Shown: positions 17,763-26,413 of the stretch, in pieces
Position numbering within the stretch: position 1 is the first letter of the stretch
How the letters are laid out: every line of letters starts with the position of its first letter
Source: Sphingobacterium faecium
GTDB lineage: Bacteria; Bacteroidota; Bacteroidia; Sphingobacteriales; Sphingobacteriaceae
DNA: 64,000 nucleotides
Assembly: GCF_003054045.1 (NCBI RefSeq)
Contig: NZ_QBKH01000001.1
Location: 930,001-994,000 of the forward strand
Reading direction: 5' to 3'
Translations under genes and position numbers: made by a program
Notes under the pieces: generated by a model
Told to the model about the DNA's origin: nothing
Databases searched by the model: none
Seen by the model: the letters and a program-made list of their open reading frames with translations, nothing else

Positions 17763-20018
17763 ATGCCAAATCAACAGTCTATGAGTAATGAACCATCAAT
17801 CGGACAACCGATCAGTCGTTTGGAAGGATATCATAAGGTAACCGGAACAGCTAAATATGCAGGAGAATATAATGCCCCTGATTTGTTATACGGTTATATT
17901 GTCAACAGCAGTATCACAAAAGGTAAAATCAAATCAATTGATACGACAGAAGCAAAGAAAATGAGCGGAGTGGTTGAAGTGTTTACCCACGAAAATAGAC
18001 CTTCAACAGCTTGGTTTGATTTTCAATATGCTGATATGGATGCACCTCCAGGTACGGTTTTTAAACCATTAAAGGACAATGATATTCAATATAACGGCCA
18101 GCCCATCGCTCTGGTCATAGCAGAGACTTTTGAAATGGCCCGCTATGCAGCGACAAAGATGCAGATCGTTTATGAAGAGGAAGAATTTGAAACTGATTTA
18201 AACGCTAGTTTGGACCTTGTACGTAAACCTAAAAAGGGCTTAGCTTCGCTGCTGAAGCCACCACCGCCAAAACCAACTGGTGATTTTGAGAAAGTATATC
18301 AGGATTCATTTGTTCGGGTAGACAATCATTTTAGCCACGGAACTGAGCACCACAATCCATTGGAAATGTATGCATCGACCGTCATTTATGAAGGAAATGG
18401 CAAATTGAAGATCTACGATAAAACCCAAGGGACGATTAACTCTCAGCTCTATGTGGCCAATGTGTTTGGCCTTAAAATGAAAAATGTGCAGGTCATCTCA
18501 CCTTTTGTGGGAGGTGCTTTTGGTTCTGGCTTACGTCCACAGCATCAGCTTTTCATGGCGGTGATGGCTTCTTTGGCGTTAAAGCGTCATGTACGGGTGA
18601 CTCTAGACCGCGCTCAGATGTATCTGATAGGACATCGACCGCCAACATTGCAACATCTTAAATTTGGGGCGGATCAAAGGGGTAAACTAAATGCTATTTA
18701 TCATAAAGCAATCGGCGAGACTTCACAGTTTGAAGATTATGTCGAAATTGTTGTCAACTGGTCTAACATGCTTTATCCTGCTGAAAATGTACGATTAGAA
18801 CATGAAATTGTTCCCCTTGATGTATACAGTCCTTTGGACATGAGGGCACCTGGCGGTAGTACCGGAATGCATGCCATAGAAGTCACGATGGACGAAATTG
18901 CTTATAAGCTCCAGATCGATCCTTTAGAACTCAGGCTTATCAATTATTCAGAGATTGATAAAAGCAGCGATAAAACATATTCCAGCAAAGAACTTCGAAG
19001 CTGCTACCTTCAAGGTGCCGAAAAATTCGGTTGGGATAAAAGAAATCCAGCCCCCCGAAGTATGAGGCGAGGGCATAAACTAGTCGGTTATGGGATGGCA
19101 ACAGGGATATGGGATGCCAATCGAATTTTTGGCCGCGCTCAAGCGATCATGACACCTGATGGAAAAGTCGAAATAAAAAGTGCAGTTACAGACATCGGTA
19201 CGGGAACGTTAACGATTATGACCCAGATTGCAGCAGACACACTGGGAATGTCGATTGAGGATATTACCTTTTCATATGCAGACAGTAAAATGCCATTTGC
19301 ACCCATTCAAGGAGGATCATTTACCACAGCCACTATTGGTCCTGCAGTACAGAATGCCTGTCATGCCTTAAATAAAAAATTGTTTAAACTTGCGAAAAAT
19401 ATAAAAGGTTCTGTTTTAAGCAGTAGTAAATTACAAGATGTTATTTTTAAAGATGGCTTTATCAGTCTTAAAAATAATCTGGATCAGAAAATAAGTATTC
19501 TAGAAATATTTCAGGAGCATGGGGGAGAAGCAATCAAAACGACTAATTCTGCTATGCCCAATCCGCTAACTTATGGAAAAAAAGCAAAAGCAGTCCATAG
19601 TGCCGTTTTTGTAGAGGTTGAAGTCGACGAAGAACTGGGGACTATAGAAGTTAAAAGGGCTGTTACAGCAGTTGCTGCTGGTAAGATCATCAATCCTAAA
19701 ACTGCAGAAAGCCAGATCCTCGGGGGAATGATTTGGGGTATCAGTAAAGCTCTTCACGAAGAAACGATTTTGGATCATCAGTTTGGTCGGTACATGAACG
19801 CCAATTTAGCAGAATATCACATTCCAGTGCATGCAGATATTCAAGATCTGGAAGTACTTTTTGTCGATGAAGAAGATCATTTTGTTAATGATCTTGGGGT
19901 GAAAGGAGTAGGGGAAATCGGAGGAGTAGGAATACCTCCAGCTATTACGAACGCCATTTTTCATGCAACCGGTAGGCGGATTTATGAGCTCCCCATTCAT
20001 TTTGACAAGCTGCTGTAA
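17763..20018 (+). CDS. Aldehyde/xanthine oxidoreductase, molybdopterin subunit (PaoC type)
   Basis: The 751-residue catalytic subunit that binds the molybdenum cofactor. Family motifs are present: GGAFGSGLRPQHQ, RAPGGSTGMHAIEVTMDE, QGGSFTTATIGPAVQ, and near the C-terminus KGVGEIGGVGIPPAI, which carries the catalytic glutamate. It is expected to oxidise an aldehyde or N-heterocycle; the substrate is not determined. It begins 10 bp after the FAD subunit gene. No PaoD/XdhC-type cofactor-insertion gene is in the window. Confidence 0.93.
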   Translation: MPNQQSMSNEPSIGQPISRLEGYHKVTGTAKYAGEYNAPDLLYGYIVNSSITKGKIKSIDTTEAKKMSGVVEVFTHENRPSTAWFDFQYADMDAPPGTVFKPLKDNDIQYNGQPIALVIAETFEMARYAATKMQIVYEEEEFETDLNASLDLVRKPKKGLASLLKPPPPKPTGDFEKVYQDSFVRVDNHFSHGTEHHNPLEMYASTVIYEGNGKLKIYDKTQGTINSQLYVANVFGLKMKNVQVISPFVGGAFGSGLRPQHQLFMAVMASLALKRHVRVTLDRAQMYLIGHRPPTLQHLKFGADQRGKLNAIYHKAIGETSQFEDYVEIVVNWSNMLYPAENVRLEHEIVPLDVYSPLDMRAPGGSTGMHAIEVTMDEIAYKLQIDPLELRLINYSEIDKSSDKTYSSKELRSCYLQGAEKFGWDKRNPAPRSMRRGHKLVGYGMATGIWDANRIFGRAQAIMTPDGKVEIKSAVTDIGTGTLTIMTQIAADTLGMSIEDITFSYADSKMPFAPIQGGSFTTATIGPAVQNACHALNKKLFKLAKNIKGSVLSSSKLQDVIFKDGFISLKNNLDQKISILEIFQEHGGEAIKTTNSAMPNPLTYGKKAKAVHSAVFVEVEVDEELGTIEVKRAVTAVAAGKIINPKTAESQILGGMIWGISKALHEETILDHQFGRYMNANLAEYHIPVHADIQDLEVLFVDEEDHFVNDLGVKGVGEIGGVGIPPAITNAIFHATGRRIYELPIHFDKLL

Positions 20019-20181
20019 AGATCATTTATTCCGATCGTAAATAGAATACCGATGGACTGTGCTTATGTCACTGCATTTGTCTTTTTGATAAATAGTGATG
20101 TAAAGCATTTGGAAACCCATTTAAAACAAGTATCATTGTATTCTATTTATTTTCCGTTATTTAAATGATCAGTACCTTAAC

Positions 20182-21108
20182 ATGAAACGAATTATTTTGC
20201 TCTTATGCTGTGTGTTTATTTCCCAGTTTATATATGGACAGACGACCTCCATTTATTCTAAAGCATACGGCGAAAGTAAAAATCCAACCCTTATTTTCAT
20301 TCATGGAGGTCCAAGAGGAAATTCAACACTGTTTGAAGGAACAACTGCTTGTAAAATAGCAGATAGAGGATTTTATGTTATTGTTTATGACAGGCGTGGA
20401 GAAGGGCGTTCTATTGATACAACTGCAACTTTTACGTTTCAAGAGGCGATTACCGATTTAAATAATCTGTACCAAAAGTACCACATCAAAAAAGCTACTC
20501 TTATTGCACACAGTTTTGGCGGTTTAGTAGGAACGCTTTTTACAGAGCAAAATCCGGAAAAAGTAACATCGCTTATACTTGCCGGAGCTTTATTTTCTCA
20601 ACAAGAAACGTATGACCATATTTTAGGAACTACCCAAAAATATTATCTAGCAAAAAAAGACAGTTTGATGCTTTTAAAAATTTCAGAAATAGAGAAATTG
20701 CCTAAAAATTCTGCTGAGTATAGGAAGCAATGTTATGAAATTGCAAGTAAGAATAATTATTTCAAAATGCAATTTCCAACAAAAGAAGCAAATGAAATTA
20801 GAGAAGCATATGAACTAAGTGAGTATGGTAGAAATAACATCAGAAATGATCGTGCACCCATTTTATTCTATCGAAATGAGAACAAAAATAATATGGATAC
20901 AAAATCCATTTTAAAGAAGCTAAAAAAACAGGTTCCGTTATTTGCGATTTACGGACAGCAGGATCATATATTCTCAGAAAAACAGTTCAGTGATATGAAA
21001 CAAATCGTACAGGATCAGCATTTCAAAATTATTGATAATTGTTCTCATTATTTGTTTGTTGACCAACAAGAAGAATTTATAGACACGGTTGTTAAGTGGA
21101 TCAAATAA
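20182..21108 (+). CDS. Secreted alpha/beta hydrolase
   Basis: A 308-residue serine hydrolase with an N-terminal signal peptide (cleavage near IYGQ). The oxyanion region is IFIHGGPRGNS, the nucleophile elbow AHSFGGLVG, the acid is in YGQQDHIFS and the histidine in CSHYLFVDQ, a complete triad. It resembles proline iminopeptidase-like and esterase-like members. It is probably periplasmic. The substrate is unknown. It follows the molybdenum hydroxylase operon after 160 bp but need not be linked to it. Confidence 0.83.
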   Translation: MKRIILLLCCVFISQFIYGQTTSIYSKAYGESKNPTLIFIHGGPRGNSTLFEGTTACKIADRGFYVIVYDRRGEGRSIDTTATFTFQEAITDLNNLYQKYHIKKATLIAHSFGGLVGTLFTEQNPEKVTSLILAGALFSQQETYDHILGTTQKYYLAKKDSLMLLKISEIEKLPKNSAEYRKQCYEIASKNNYFKMQFPTKEANEIREAYELSEYGRNNIRNDRAPILFYRNENKNNMDTKSILKKLKKQVPLFAIYGQQDHIFSEKQFSDMKQIVQDQHFKIIDNCSHYLFVDQQEEFIDTVVKWIK

Positions 21109-21202
21109 TAAGTACTAACAACACGCATTTTTCTTTGACCAATCTTAATGATACAACCCAAAGACTATTTTTTCTATTAAACTAAGATCATAAAATCGAC
21201 AT

Positions 21203-21295
21203 AGCCACTCGGATTCTAAGTGCGCATGCACAGTTTGAAGACATTCATGACTACATTATTGGCCATAACCCTCATATAGACATTAAAATTAAATA
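21203..21295 (+). pseudogene. Short coding remnant
   Basis: An open run of about 30 codons (ATRILSAHAQFEDIHDYIIG and on) ending in TAA near 21295, without a start codon. It looks like the tail of a lost gene between the hydrolase and the truncated serine hydrolase. It was not recognised. Confidence 0.3.
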
Positions 21296-21311
21296 ATTTC
21301 CAAAACCTAAA

Positions 21312-21659
21312 ATGAATCAAATTTTTAAACTTATCCTAGCTATATTCACCATCATCTTTTCGGGATGCAATTCTTTCGGACAGCAAAAAGATGACTATTC
21401 TGCTAAAATTGACAGCTTAATCGGCGCTAAAAGCCCAAGAGATTTTAACGGGGTTGTTTTTATACAGCAAAATGGAAAAACAAAGTATGCTAAAGCTTAT
21501 GGATTTGCCGATTTAAGCAAAAAGACACCTTTGAAAATCGATGATAAATTCTCGACCATGTCAATAGCAAAGCAGTTTACAGCAGTGCTGGTTTTACAGG
21601 AAGTGGAGAAAAGACTCTTCTATTTATTCCACGCTAAAAACAACTGCGACATTAAATAA
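21312..21659 (+). pseudogene. Truncated beta-lactamase-class-C-like serine hydrolase
   Basis: The first 100 or so residues are the N-terminus of a class C beta-lactamase/serine hydrolase: a lipoprotein signal with lipobox IFSGC, FNGVVFIQQNGKTKYAKAYG, and the SxxK motif in STMSIAKQFTA. After QEVEK, at about position 21612, the similarity stops and the frame runs into the 3' end of the neighbouring minus-strand gene. The Tyr and KTG motifs and about 250 further residues are missing. It is judged to be inactive, cut by a deletion or rearrangement. Confidence 0.75.
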
Positions 21660-22096
21660 TAAACTGTAGCGGCAAATACTGTTAAACCGATCACTTTTAG
21701 GTACTTCATCCTTTGGCTGTTATTATTTCGAAGGATCTCTAAGTTTGAAATCGAGATCGCGACAGCAATTCCTATGCTTATGCTGTTTCCTTTAAAAATA
21801 AAGACTAAGCAAAAGGGGAGCAGTGCGATAGCAAAATCATACCACTTCAGTCTTTCTACAATACGATATTGGATACTATCGATTACTAAAGCTCTTACAA
21901 TATTCGGAAAGCCAGCTTTTGGATATGCCTTTAGTATTTCTCCTGTGTGAGATGGAATTAAAAATGGTTTACCTTTTTCATTAGATCGTTCTAAAGGTAG
22001 ATCGTCCATGTATAAAGTTTGCTCACCAAACCAAGTTGAATATTTCATTTCAAAATTAGAGTTCGGAAAGTCGGGTAATGTAAATTGGCTATTCAT
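21620..22096 (-). CDS. Membrane protein of unknown function
   Basis: A 158-residue protein with a soluble N-terminal 90 residues (FGEQTLYMDDLPLERSNEKG, VRALVIDSIQYRIVERLKWY) and two or three hydrophobic segments near residues 90-155. It was not recognised. It has a decayed paralogue at 31846-32220, so the family was duplicated in this region. It lies 24 bp after a small secreted protein gene on the same strand, probably in one operon. The sequence upstream of its own end is fused to the truncated serine hydrolase. Confidence 0.65.
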   Translation of the reverse strand: MNSQFTLPDFPNSNFEMKYSTWFGEQTLYMDDLPLERSNEKGKPFLIPSHTGEILKAYPKAGFPNIVRALVIDSIQYRIVERLKWYDFAIALLPFCLVFIFKGNSISIGIAVAISISNLEILRNNNSQRMKYLKVIGLTVFAATVYYLMSQLFLAWNK

Positions 22097-22120
22097 ATCT
22101 AGTGGTTAGTTTTTTTATAA

Positions 22121-22510
22121 TCATTTCTGATTATCATCTCTCTTCTTTTTCATAATAAATACAATGCCTGATGTACCGCCATCGCCAGAAGACACATAGT
22201 TGTAGTCTACTGTTTCGATTAATTCAAACCCATTTTCCACCATGTGATTGAGAATAGCTGCATATGACCTCTTATTCGTTAGAAAATCGGAGTATTCTTT
22301 ACCCGCTTTCATCTGCTCTTCAGTTTCACCAAGATCAACATCGACCTTGAGTTTTTTAGATAGAAATTTCCCTTTAATTACGATATATGCGTAAGTATAT
22401 TTCTGAGTAACGGTATTATTCTCAGTTGCGAATTTTGTCTCACTAACGCTCTGTCCAAAAACGAATGACGTTATTGATAGTAAGCATACAAGTAGGATTA
22501 GTTTTTTCAT
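22121..22510 (-). CDS. Small secreted protein
   Basis: A 129-residue protein with a clear signal peptide (MKKLILLVCLLSITSFVFGQ). The mature part (DVDLGETEEQMKAGKEYSDF, AILNHMVENGFELIETVDYN) ends in a basic tail. No family was recognised. It is predicted to be periplasmic and the first gene of a two-gene operon with the membrane protein below it. Confidence 0.65.
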   Translation of the reverse strand: MKKLILLVCLLSITSFVFGQSVSETKFATENNTVTQKYTYAYIVIKGKFLSKKLKVDVDLGETEEQMKAGKEYSDFLTNKRSYAAILNHMVENGFELIETVDYNYVSSGDGGTSGIVFIMKKKRDDNQK

Positions 22511-22584
22511 ACATGATTTGGTTTTAGTAGCAGAACAATAATTTTATTTACCTTGCTGTTGTTTTCATAATTTAAAAACAGGAA

Positions 22585-23109
22585 TTAGTCCGTTGATAAA
22601 ATAGCGTATCCGTAGTTATCAGACCAACCCGATTTTAGTGGTAATAATTTTCTGGTATGTGCTTCTCGCAACATTCCAGCCTTCTCTAATACCTGTATAG
22701 AACCTGTATTCGCCACAGCACAACCTGCTTCTATTCTATGAAGATTTAAATCGTTAAAACCAAAAGCGATTATTCTTTTTAAACTTTCTGTTGCATAGCC
22801 CTTATTCCAAAATTTGGAATCCAATTTGAACCATACTTCAGCATTTTTATATTTTTCTTTTCCTAAATTGATTCCGATCAACCCAATGAATTCGTGCTCA
22901 TTTTTTAGTTCAATCGCAAATGTGTGTCTTTTGTTATTTTCTAAAATCCAGCTCTCAACAATTTTCCTTGTTTCATGTATATCTTTTGGAATTCCTAAAG
23001 TGTTAAATTCATCGGTTTCTGCTAAACTGTGTAAATGGTGAACATTTTCAATATCATGTTCTGAAATTGGTCGTATATATAATCTTTCCGTTTTAAAATT
23101 TAATTCCAT
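22585..23109 (-). CDS. GNAT N-acetyltransferase (RimJ/RimL type)
   Basis: A 174-residue acetyltransferase. It starts with the usual TERLYIRPISEHDIENV, and the acetyl-CoA loop region is KLDSKFWNKGYATESLKRII with AGCAVANTGSIQVLEKAGM, typical of ribosomal-protein or amine N-acetyltransferases of the RimJ/RimL subgroup. It is cytoplasmic. The acceptor is not known. Confidence 0.88.
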   Translation of the reverse strand: MELNFKTERLYIRPISEHDIENVHHLHSLAETDEFNTLGIPKDIHETRKIVESWILENNKRHTFAIELKNEHEFIGLIGINLGKEKYKNAEVWFKLDSKFWNKGYATESLKRIIAFGFNDLNLHRIEAGCAVANTGSIQVLEKAGMLREAHTRKLLPLKSGWSDNYGYAILSTD

Positions 23110-23169
23110 TATTTTTTAATATCTATTTTATTATTATCAATGTTTATCTGGGCTTCATTATTCATTTTC

Positions 23170-23416
23170 CTATTCAATAACTGATAGTTCTAGAAGATTA
23201 ATTTTGCCATCAGCCCCAAAAACTATAATTTCTTTTGACTTTAGCATATTTTACAATATCTAAGAGCGTTTCCGGCACGCTTGGAGTAGAAGCATCTGCT
23301 AAAATATAAAGCTCAGCTTTCAGCCTTTTTGATTCAGGCATATAGATGGATGTATCAGTACAAGTTCTTTTCGGTTTGATCCCATAATGTGATAACTCAG
23401 TAGGCAATTTGTTCAA
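23170..23416 (-). pseudogene. Small gene with a single frameshift
   Basis: The frame from the ATG at 23416 gives MNKLPTELSHYGIKPKRT through ELYILADASTPSVPETLLDI and stops after NYSFWG at 23210. Removing one T from the T5 run near 23220 joins it to a good continuation (NYSFGADGKINLLELSVIE) ending in TAG at 23170-23172. That gives about 81 residues. It was not recognised. It lies downstream of the NUDIX gene. Either a recent frameshift or a sequence error in the homopolymer. Confidence 0.5.
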
Positions 23417-23464
23417 TTTATTTAGCTAAAGATTGTACTATCAGCGATTCGTGTATTCCAAAAT

Positions 23465-23845
23465 TCATAAACTCAAATATTCACGTACGATCGGCCGGTC
23501 AGCATCCGCCCAGTCGTAGTTGATTAATTTCGACGGTTCTACCCATATTGCCTGTCTATGTTCCGTTGCGAGTATAGCGCCAGATTCCCATTTGCAAATA
23601 AAAGGATAGAGGCATATGGCAAATTCAGGGTACTGATATTCTACCGCTGTCAGTGTTCTGACAGGAGAAATTGTCATTCCCAGTTCTTCTTTGATCTCCC
23701 TTTTTAGGCAGTCTTCTTGCGATTCATCCAGTTCGATCTTGCCACCAGGAAACTCCCATTTCATCGGGAGCTTCATTTTAGCAGAACGTTGACAGATCAA
23801 CACTTTATTATTATGTTCAATTATAGCACAGGTTACATGTAACAT
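23465..23845 (-). CDS. NUDIX hydrolase, MutT-like (8-oxo-dGTP diphosphatase type)
   Basis: A 126-residue NUDIX protein. The NUDIX box is complete (GGKIELDESQEDCLKREIKE with EELGM after it), fitting GX5EX7REUXEEXGU. The compact size and the PMKWEFPGGK context fit (deoxy)nucleoside triphosphate pyrophosphohydrolases of the MutT/CTP-pyrophosphohydrolase type, which clean oxidised nucleotides. A closely related but broken copy lies at 57251-57673. Confidence 0.9.
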   Translation of the reverse strand: MLHVTCAIIEHNNKVLICQRSAKMKLPMKWEFPGGKIELDESQEDCLKREIKEELGMTISPVRTLTAVEYQYPEFAICLYPFICKWESGAILATEHRQAIWVEPSKLINYDWADADRPIVREYLSL

Positions 23846-23993
23846 CGTAGTTTAAAGGTACACAATCTTATCAATTTAATATAGTATATCGCTTTCTTAA
23901 CCATATGTAGATGCTTTTATACTCCAACGCTCTTCAGGATTAGGTCAACTATACTTTACTTGCGTCTTAGTTTTACCGAATTTTAAAAAGCAT

Positions 23994-24235
23994 GATACTG
24001 ATATCAAAACTGATAGGGATAAATGGATGTATCTATTGAAACATATGAGCGAGCTGAACAAAATACCTGATTTTTTGGATAAGCTGGTATTTAGTCTTAT
24101 GTTTCACCCGATAGTTTGTTTTTAGTTGTGGGTGAGACAGCATACGAAGCAAGTTTAAACCATAAGGTAGATGCGGAGAATATCTATTTTACCGCGCAGA
24201 GACTTGGAAATGATAAAGTTTTCAAAAAAGGCTAA
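23994..24235 (+). pseudogene. Relic of Rpn/PD-(D/E)XK nuclease family transposase
   Basis: Two stretches fit the C-terminal part of the Rpn family (recombination-promoting nuclease): DRDKWMYLLKHMSELNKIPD with FLDKLVFSL, then a break and YEASLNHKVDAENIYFTAQR ending in TAA at 24235. Stops and a frameshift lie between them, and the catalytic N-terminal part is absent. It is a decayed mobile-type nuclease. Confidence 0.6.
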
Positions 24236-24510
24236 AGAAAGGTAAGAACGGTCAGAGCTTACCGATCTTCAAAAATAGGAATTCAAAAATACGATCAAAT
24301 CACGCTCAAGTGATATTTCATTGTTAATGACAGAAATGAATCTAAATGAGGTTGTTTCTTTTAACATGATGATCGTTTAATATGATCACATCAGACTAAA
24401 AATCATTTGTATCAGGGATATTTTCATCTCCACAGTTTTGTTATCTTTAATTCGAATAATCATTAAAAGTAAGGCGGTGAAATAGCTGGTGGTTTAATTT
24501 GGTTAAAAAA

Positions 24511-24660
24511 ATGGATAATGAAATTGAAGAAATAGCGTTTTACTTAAGTATTAGGGGAGAGCCGAAGATTGAACACGACAGCGCCTCGGTGGCGATCAAT
24601 AATGCCAGAATTATAAAAATAAATGAACTATTATTGAAGTCATTAACGTTTAAAATATGA
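24511..24660 (+). CDS. Possible very small protein
   Basis: An ATG at 24511 opens a 49-codon frame ending at 24660 (MDNEIEEIAFYLSIRGEPKI). It ends 13 bp before the start of the SUKH-like gene and could be a leader or a fragment of a larger lost gene. Weak evidence. Confidence 0.3.
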   Translation: MDNEIEEIAFYLSIRGEPKIEHDSASVAINNARIIKINELLLKSLTFKI

Positions 24661-24673
24661 AAAAGAAAAGTCC

Positions 24674-25162
24674 ATGAATCCCTTCCACATATTAACGACT
24701 ATGGAAATAGAAACCGTGTTTTCGGAATCCGAAAGCTGTGTTCAGAATTTTCCTAAAACACTGCAATTCCCGTTTCCTGAAAAATATAGAAAATGGGTTA
24801 CGCAATTTAAAACCATTGAAATTTCAGGAGATTTTATATTATTCAATTCCGTAGAAGCGGTGAACGAAAATAAAGAATTTGCAACGAAAGAATTTTGGGT
24901 TTTTGCAGGAACAGGACAAGGTGATCGATGGTTGTTTGACAAAAAAGGAATGGTTTTCTTTTACGACCATGACTATGATGAAGGATTTGAATCCATGGGA
25001 ATTAATTTTGTTCAAAGTGTGCAAATGGCTTTTTTGCTTCGCGATTTAGAAGCAATGATGGACGAGCAGGGTAGAACTTCTGAGGAGACAAAAGTTCAGT
25101 TCACTACAGTATTTAACCAAATTCACCATCAATTAAGTGAAAAATATCCGTTTCAGATATGA
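24674..25162 (+). CDS. SMI1/KNR4 (SUKH)-like protein
   Basis: A 162-residue cytoplasmic protein with SUKH-like features: FPEKYRKWVTQFKTIEIS, then EFWVFAGTGQGDRWLFD and a FFYDHDYDEGFESMGINF strand-turn-strand followed by a helix. It is probably an immunity protein or an ankyrin-like regulatory partner. An alternative ATG at 24701 exists. Its stop overlaps an in-frame ATG (25159) leading into the next gene, so the two may be co-translated. Confidence 0.68.
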   Translation: MNPFHILTTMEIETVFSESESCVQNFPKTLQFPFPEKYRKWVTQFKTIEISGDFILFNSVEAVNENKEFATKEFWVFAGTGQGDRWLFDKKGMVFFYDHDYDEGFESMGINFVQSVQMAFLLRDLEAMMDEQGRTSEETKVQFTTVFNQIHHQLSEKYPFQI

Positions 25163-25299
25163 GCAAAGAGCTAGCAGATCCGTACCAACAACAATATTTG
25201 GCTTGGATGGACATGAGGATGTTCAAACCATCAAGAAATATGGCTTCCGAGCTTACAAATGATGGAGAACAATTCAAACTCACTAGAATATTAAGAGAT

Positions 25300-26376
25300 A
25301 TGTTCAGATACATCATGACCCTATTGCTTTTGACATGTAGCACGGCAATACTTTGCGCTCAGGATCATTCAAAAGAAACATCACACAAATGGAAAGAAAT
25401 GAAACAAGTGAATCCTAATTTAAAGGAAACCAATACCATCAGGATTTTTGACGATCAAAAACATGTCTATCAATTAGAACTCAAGGACGGTAGACCGTTT
25501 AATGGCTATGAGATTAGTGATGAACAACTATTGGGAGAGTTGAATTATGTCAATTACTACCAAAACGGTCAATTGGTCGCCAAATATGCGATAGATTACC
25601 TCAACATGGATACGCAAACTGCACCAGTCAATTACACACTAAAAACGACTTACCACAATGGGAAAGCGTTGGATGGTCCTGTGTATCATGAATTGCCTCA
25701 TGGTGTCGTACGAATCGATCAGTATCAAAATGGCCAGCTCATAGGTTTTATGATTGATCTATTTGCGATGCATTATTTTAATCGATTGGATTTTCAGTTG
25801 AAAGATAATAAGGTGATGATCCATGATATGCAGTCAAATAACGAACTGCATATCTATAAAAAAGACGGTTTTCTGCAAGCTGATTTTTATAAAGGAAAAA
25901 AGCGAGTAGCTACTTCCCAAAAGAGTGTCCAACAAATAGATCAAATAGCACCTCATGCTACGACAGCTTATTATCTGGACGAAGATGGCATATTGCGCGA
26001 ATTTCATTTTATCAAGACAACATTTCCCGATATGGACGATCTAGAGAATGACTTCTTAAGCCCTCTATTTTCACAATTTTCGTTTGAGTTTGACGGAGAT
26101 CTAAACCAGTTTTTTGACCAACTCCACAACAAACTTGGTGATTTAGGCAATATGGATAAAAGAAATTTCGCAACTATATTTCATTCCTACAGCTTTCCTT
26201 ACGATGAAAAAAACTATTTGGGAGCGGTATCCTACAATGCTAAAAGTAAGCCCGACTATGGTATCACGATTAAACGTCTAGATTCTGGAACATACCAAGT
26301 GCAGAGGTATGTTGATGGAAAAGTAACATCTACAAAGACCACTGATGATCTGCATCAATGGAAAGAAGAGGATTGA
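25300..26376 (+). CDS. Secreted MORN/YwqK-like protein
   Basis: A protein of about 358 residues from the ATG at 25300, chosen because it starts a clear signal peptide (MFRYIMTLLLLTCSTAILCA). The frame stays open upstream to an ATG at 25159, adding 47 soluble-looking residues (MSKELADPYQQQYLAWMDMR) that would bury the signal; those may belong to another reading or be a relic. The mature part has toxin-antitoxin YwqK/MORN-like repeats (YYQNGQLVAKYAID, TTYHNGKALDGPVYHE, QYQNGQLIGF). It is probably periplasmic. The role is unknown. Confidence 0.65.
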   Translation: MFRYIMTLLLLTCSTAILCAQDHSKETSHKWKEMKQVNPNLKETNTIRIFDDQKHVYQLELKDGRPFNGYEISDEQLLGELNYVNYYQNGQLVAKYAIDYLNMDTQTAPVNYTLKTTYHNGKALDGPVYHELPHGVVRIDQYQNGQLIGFMIDLFAMHYFNRLDFQLKDNKVMIHDMQSNNELHIYKKDGFLQADFYKGKKRVATSQKSVQQIDQIAPHATTAYYLDEDGILREFHFIKTTFPDMDDLENDFLSPLFSQFSFEFDGDLNQFFDQLHNKLGDLGNMDKRNFATIFHSYSFPYDEKNYLGAVSYNAKSKPDYGITIKRLDSGTYQVQRYVDGKVTSTKTTDDLHQWKEED

Positions 26377-26413
26377 TATCCGTAGTAAATTAGCTAATAA
26401 AAAAAATAGAACA

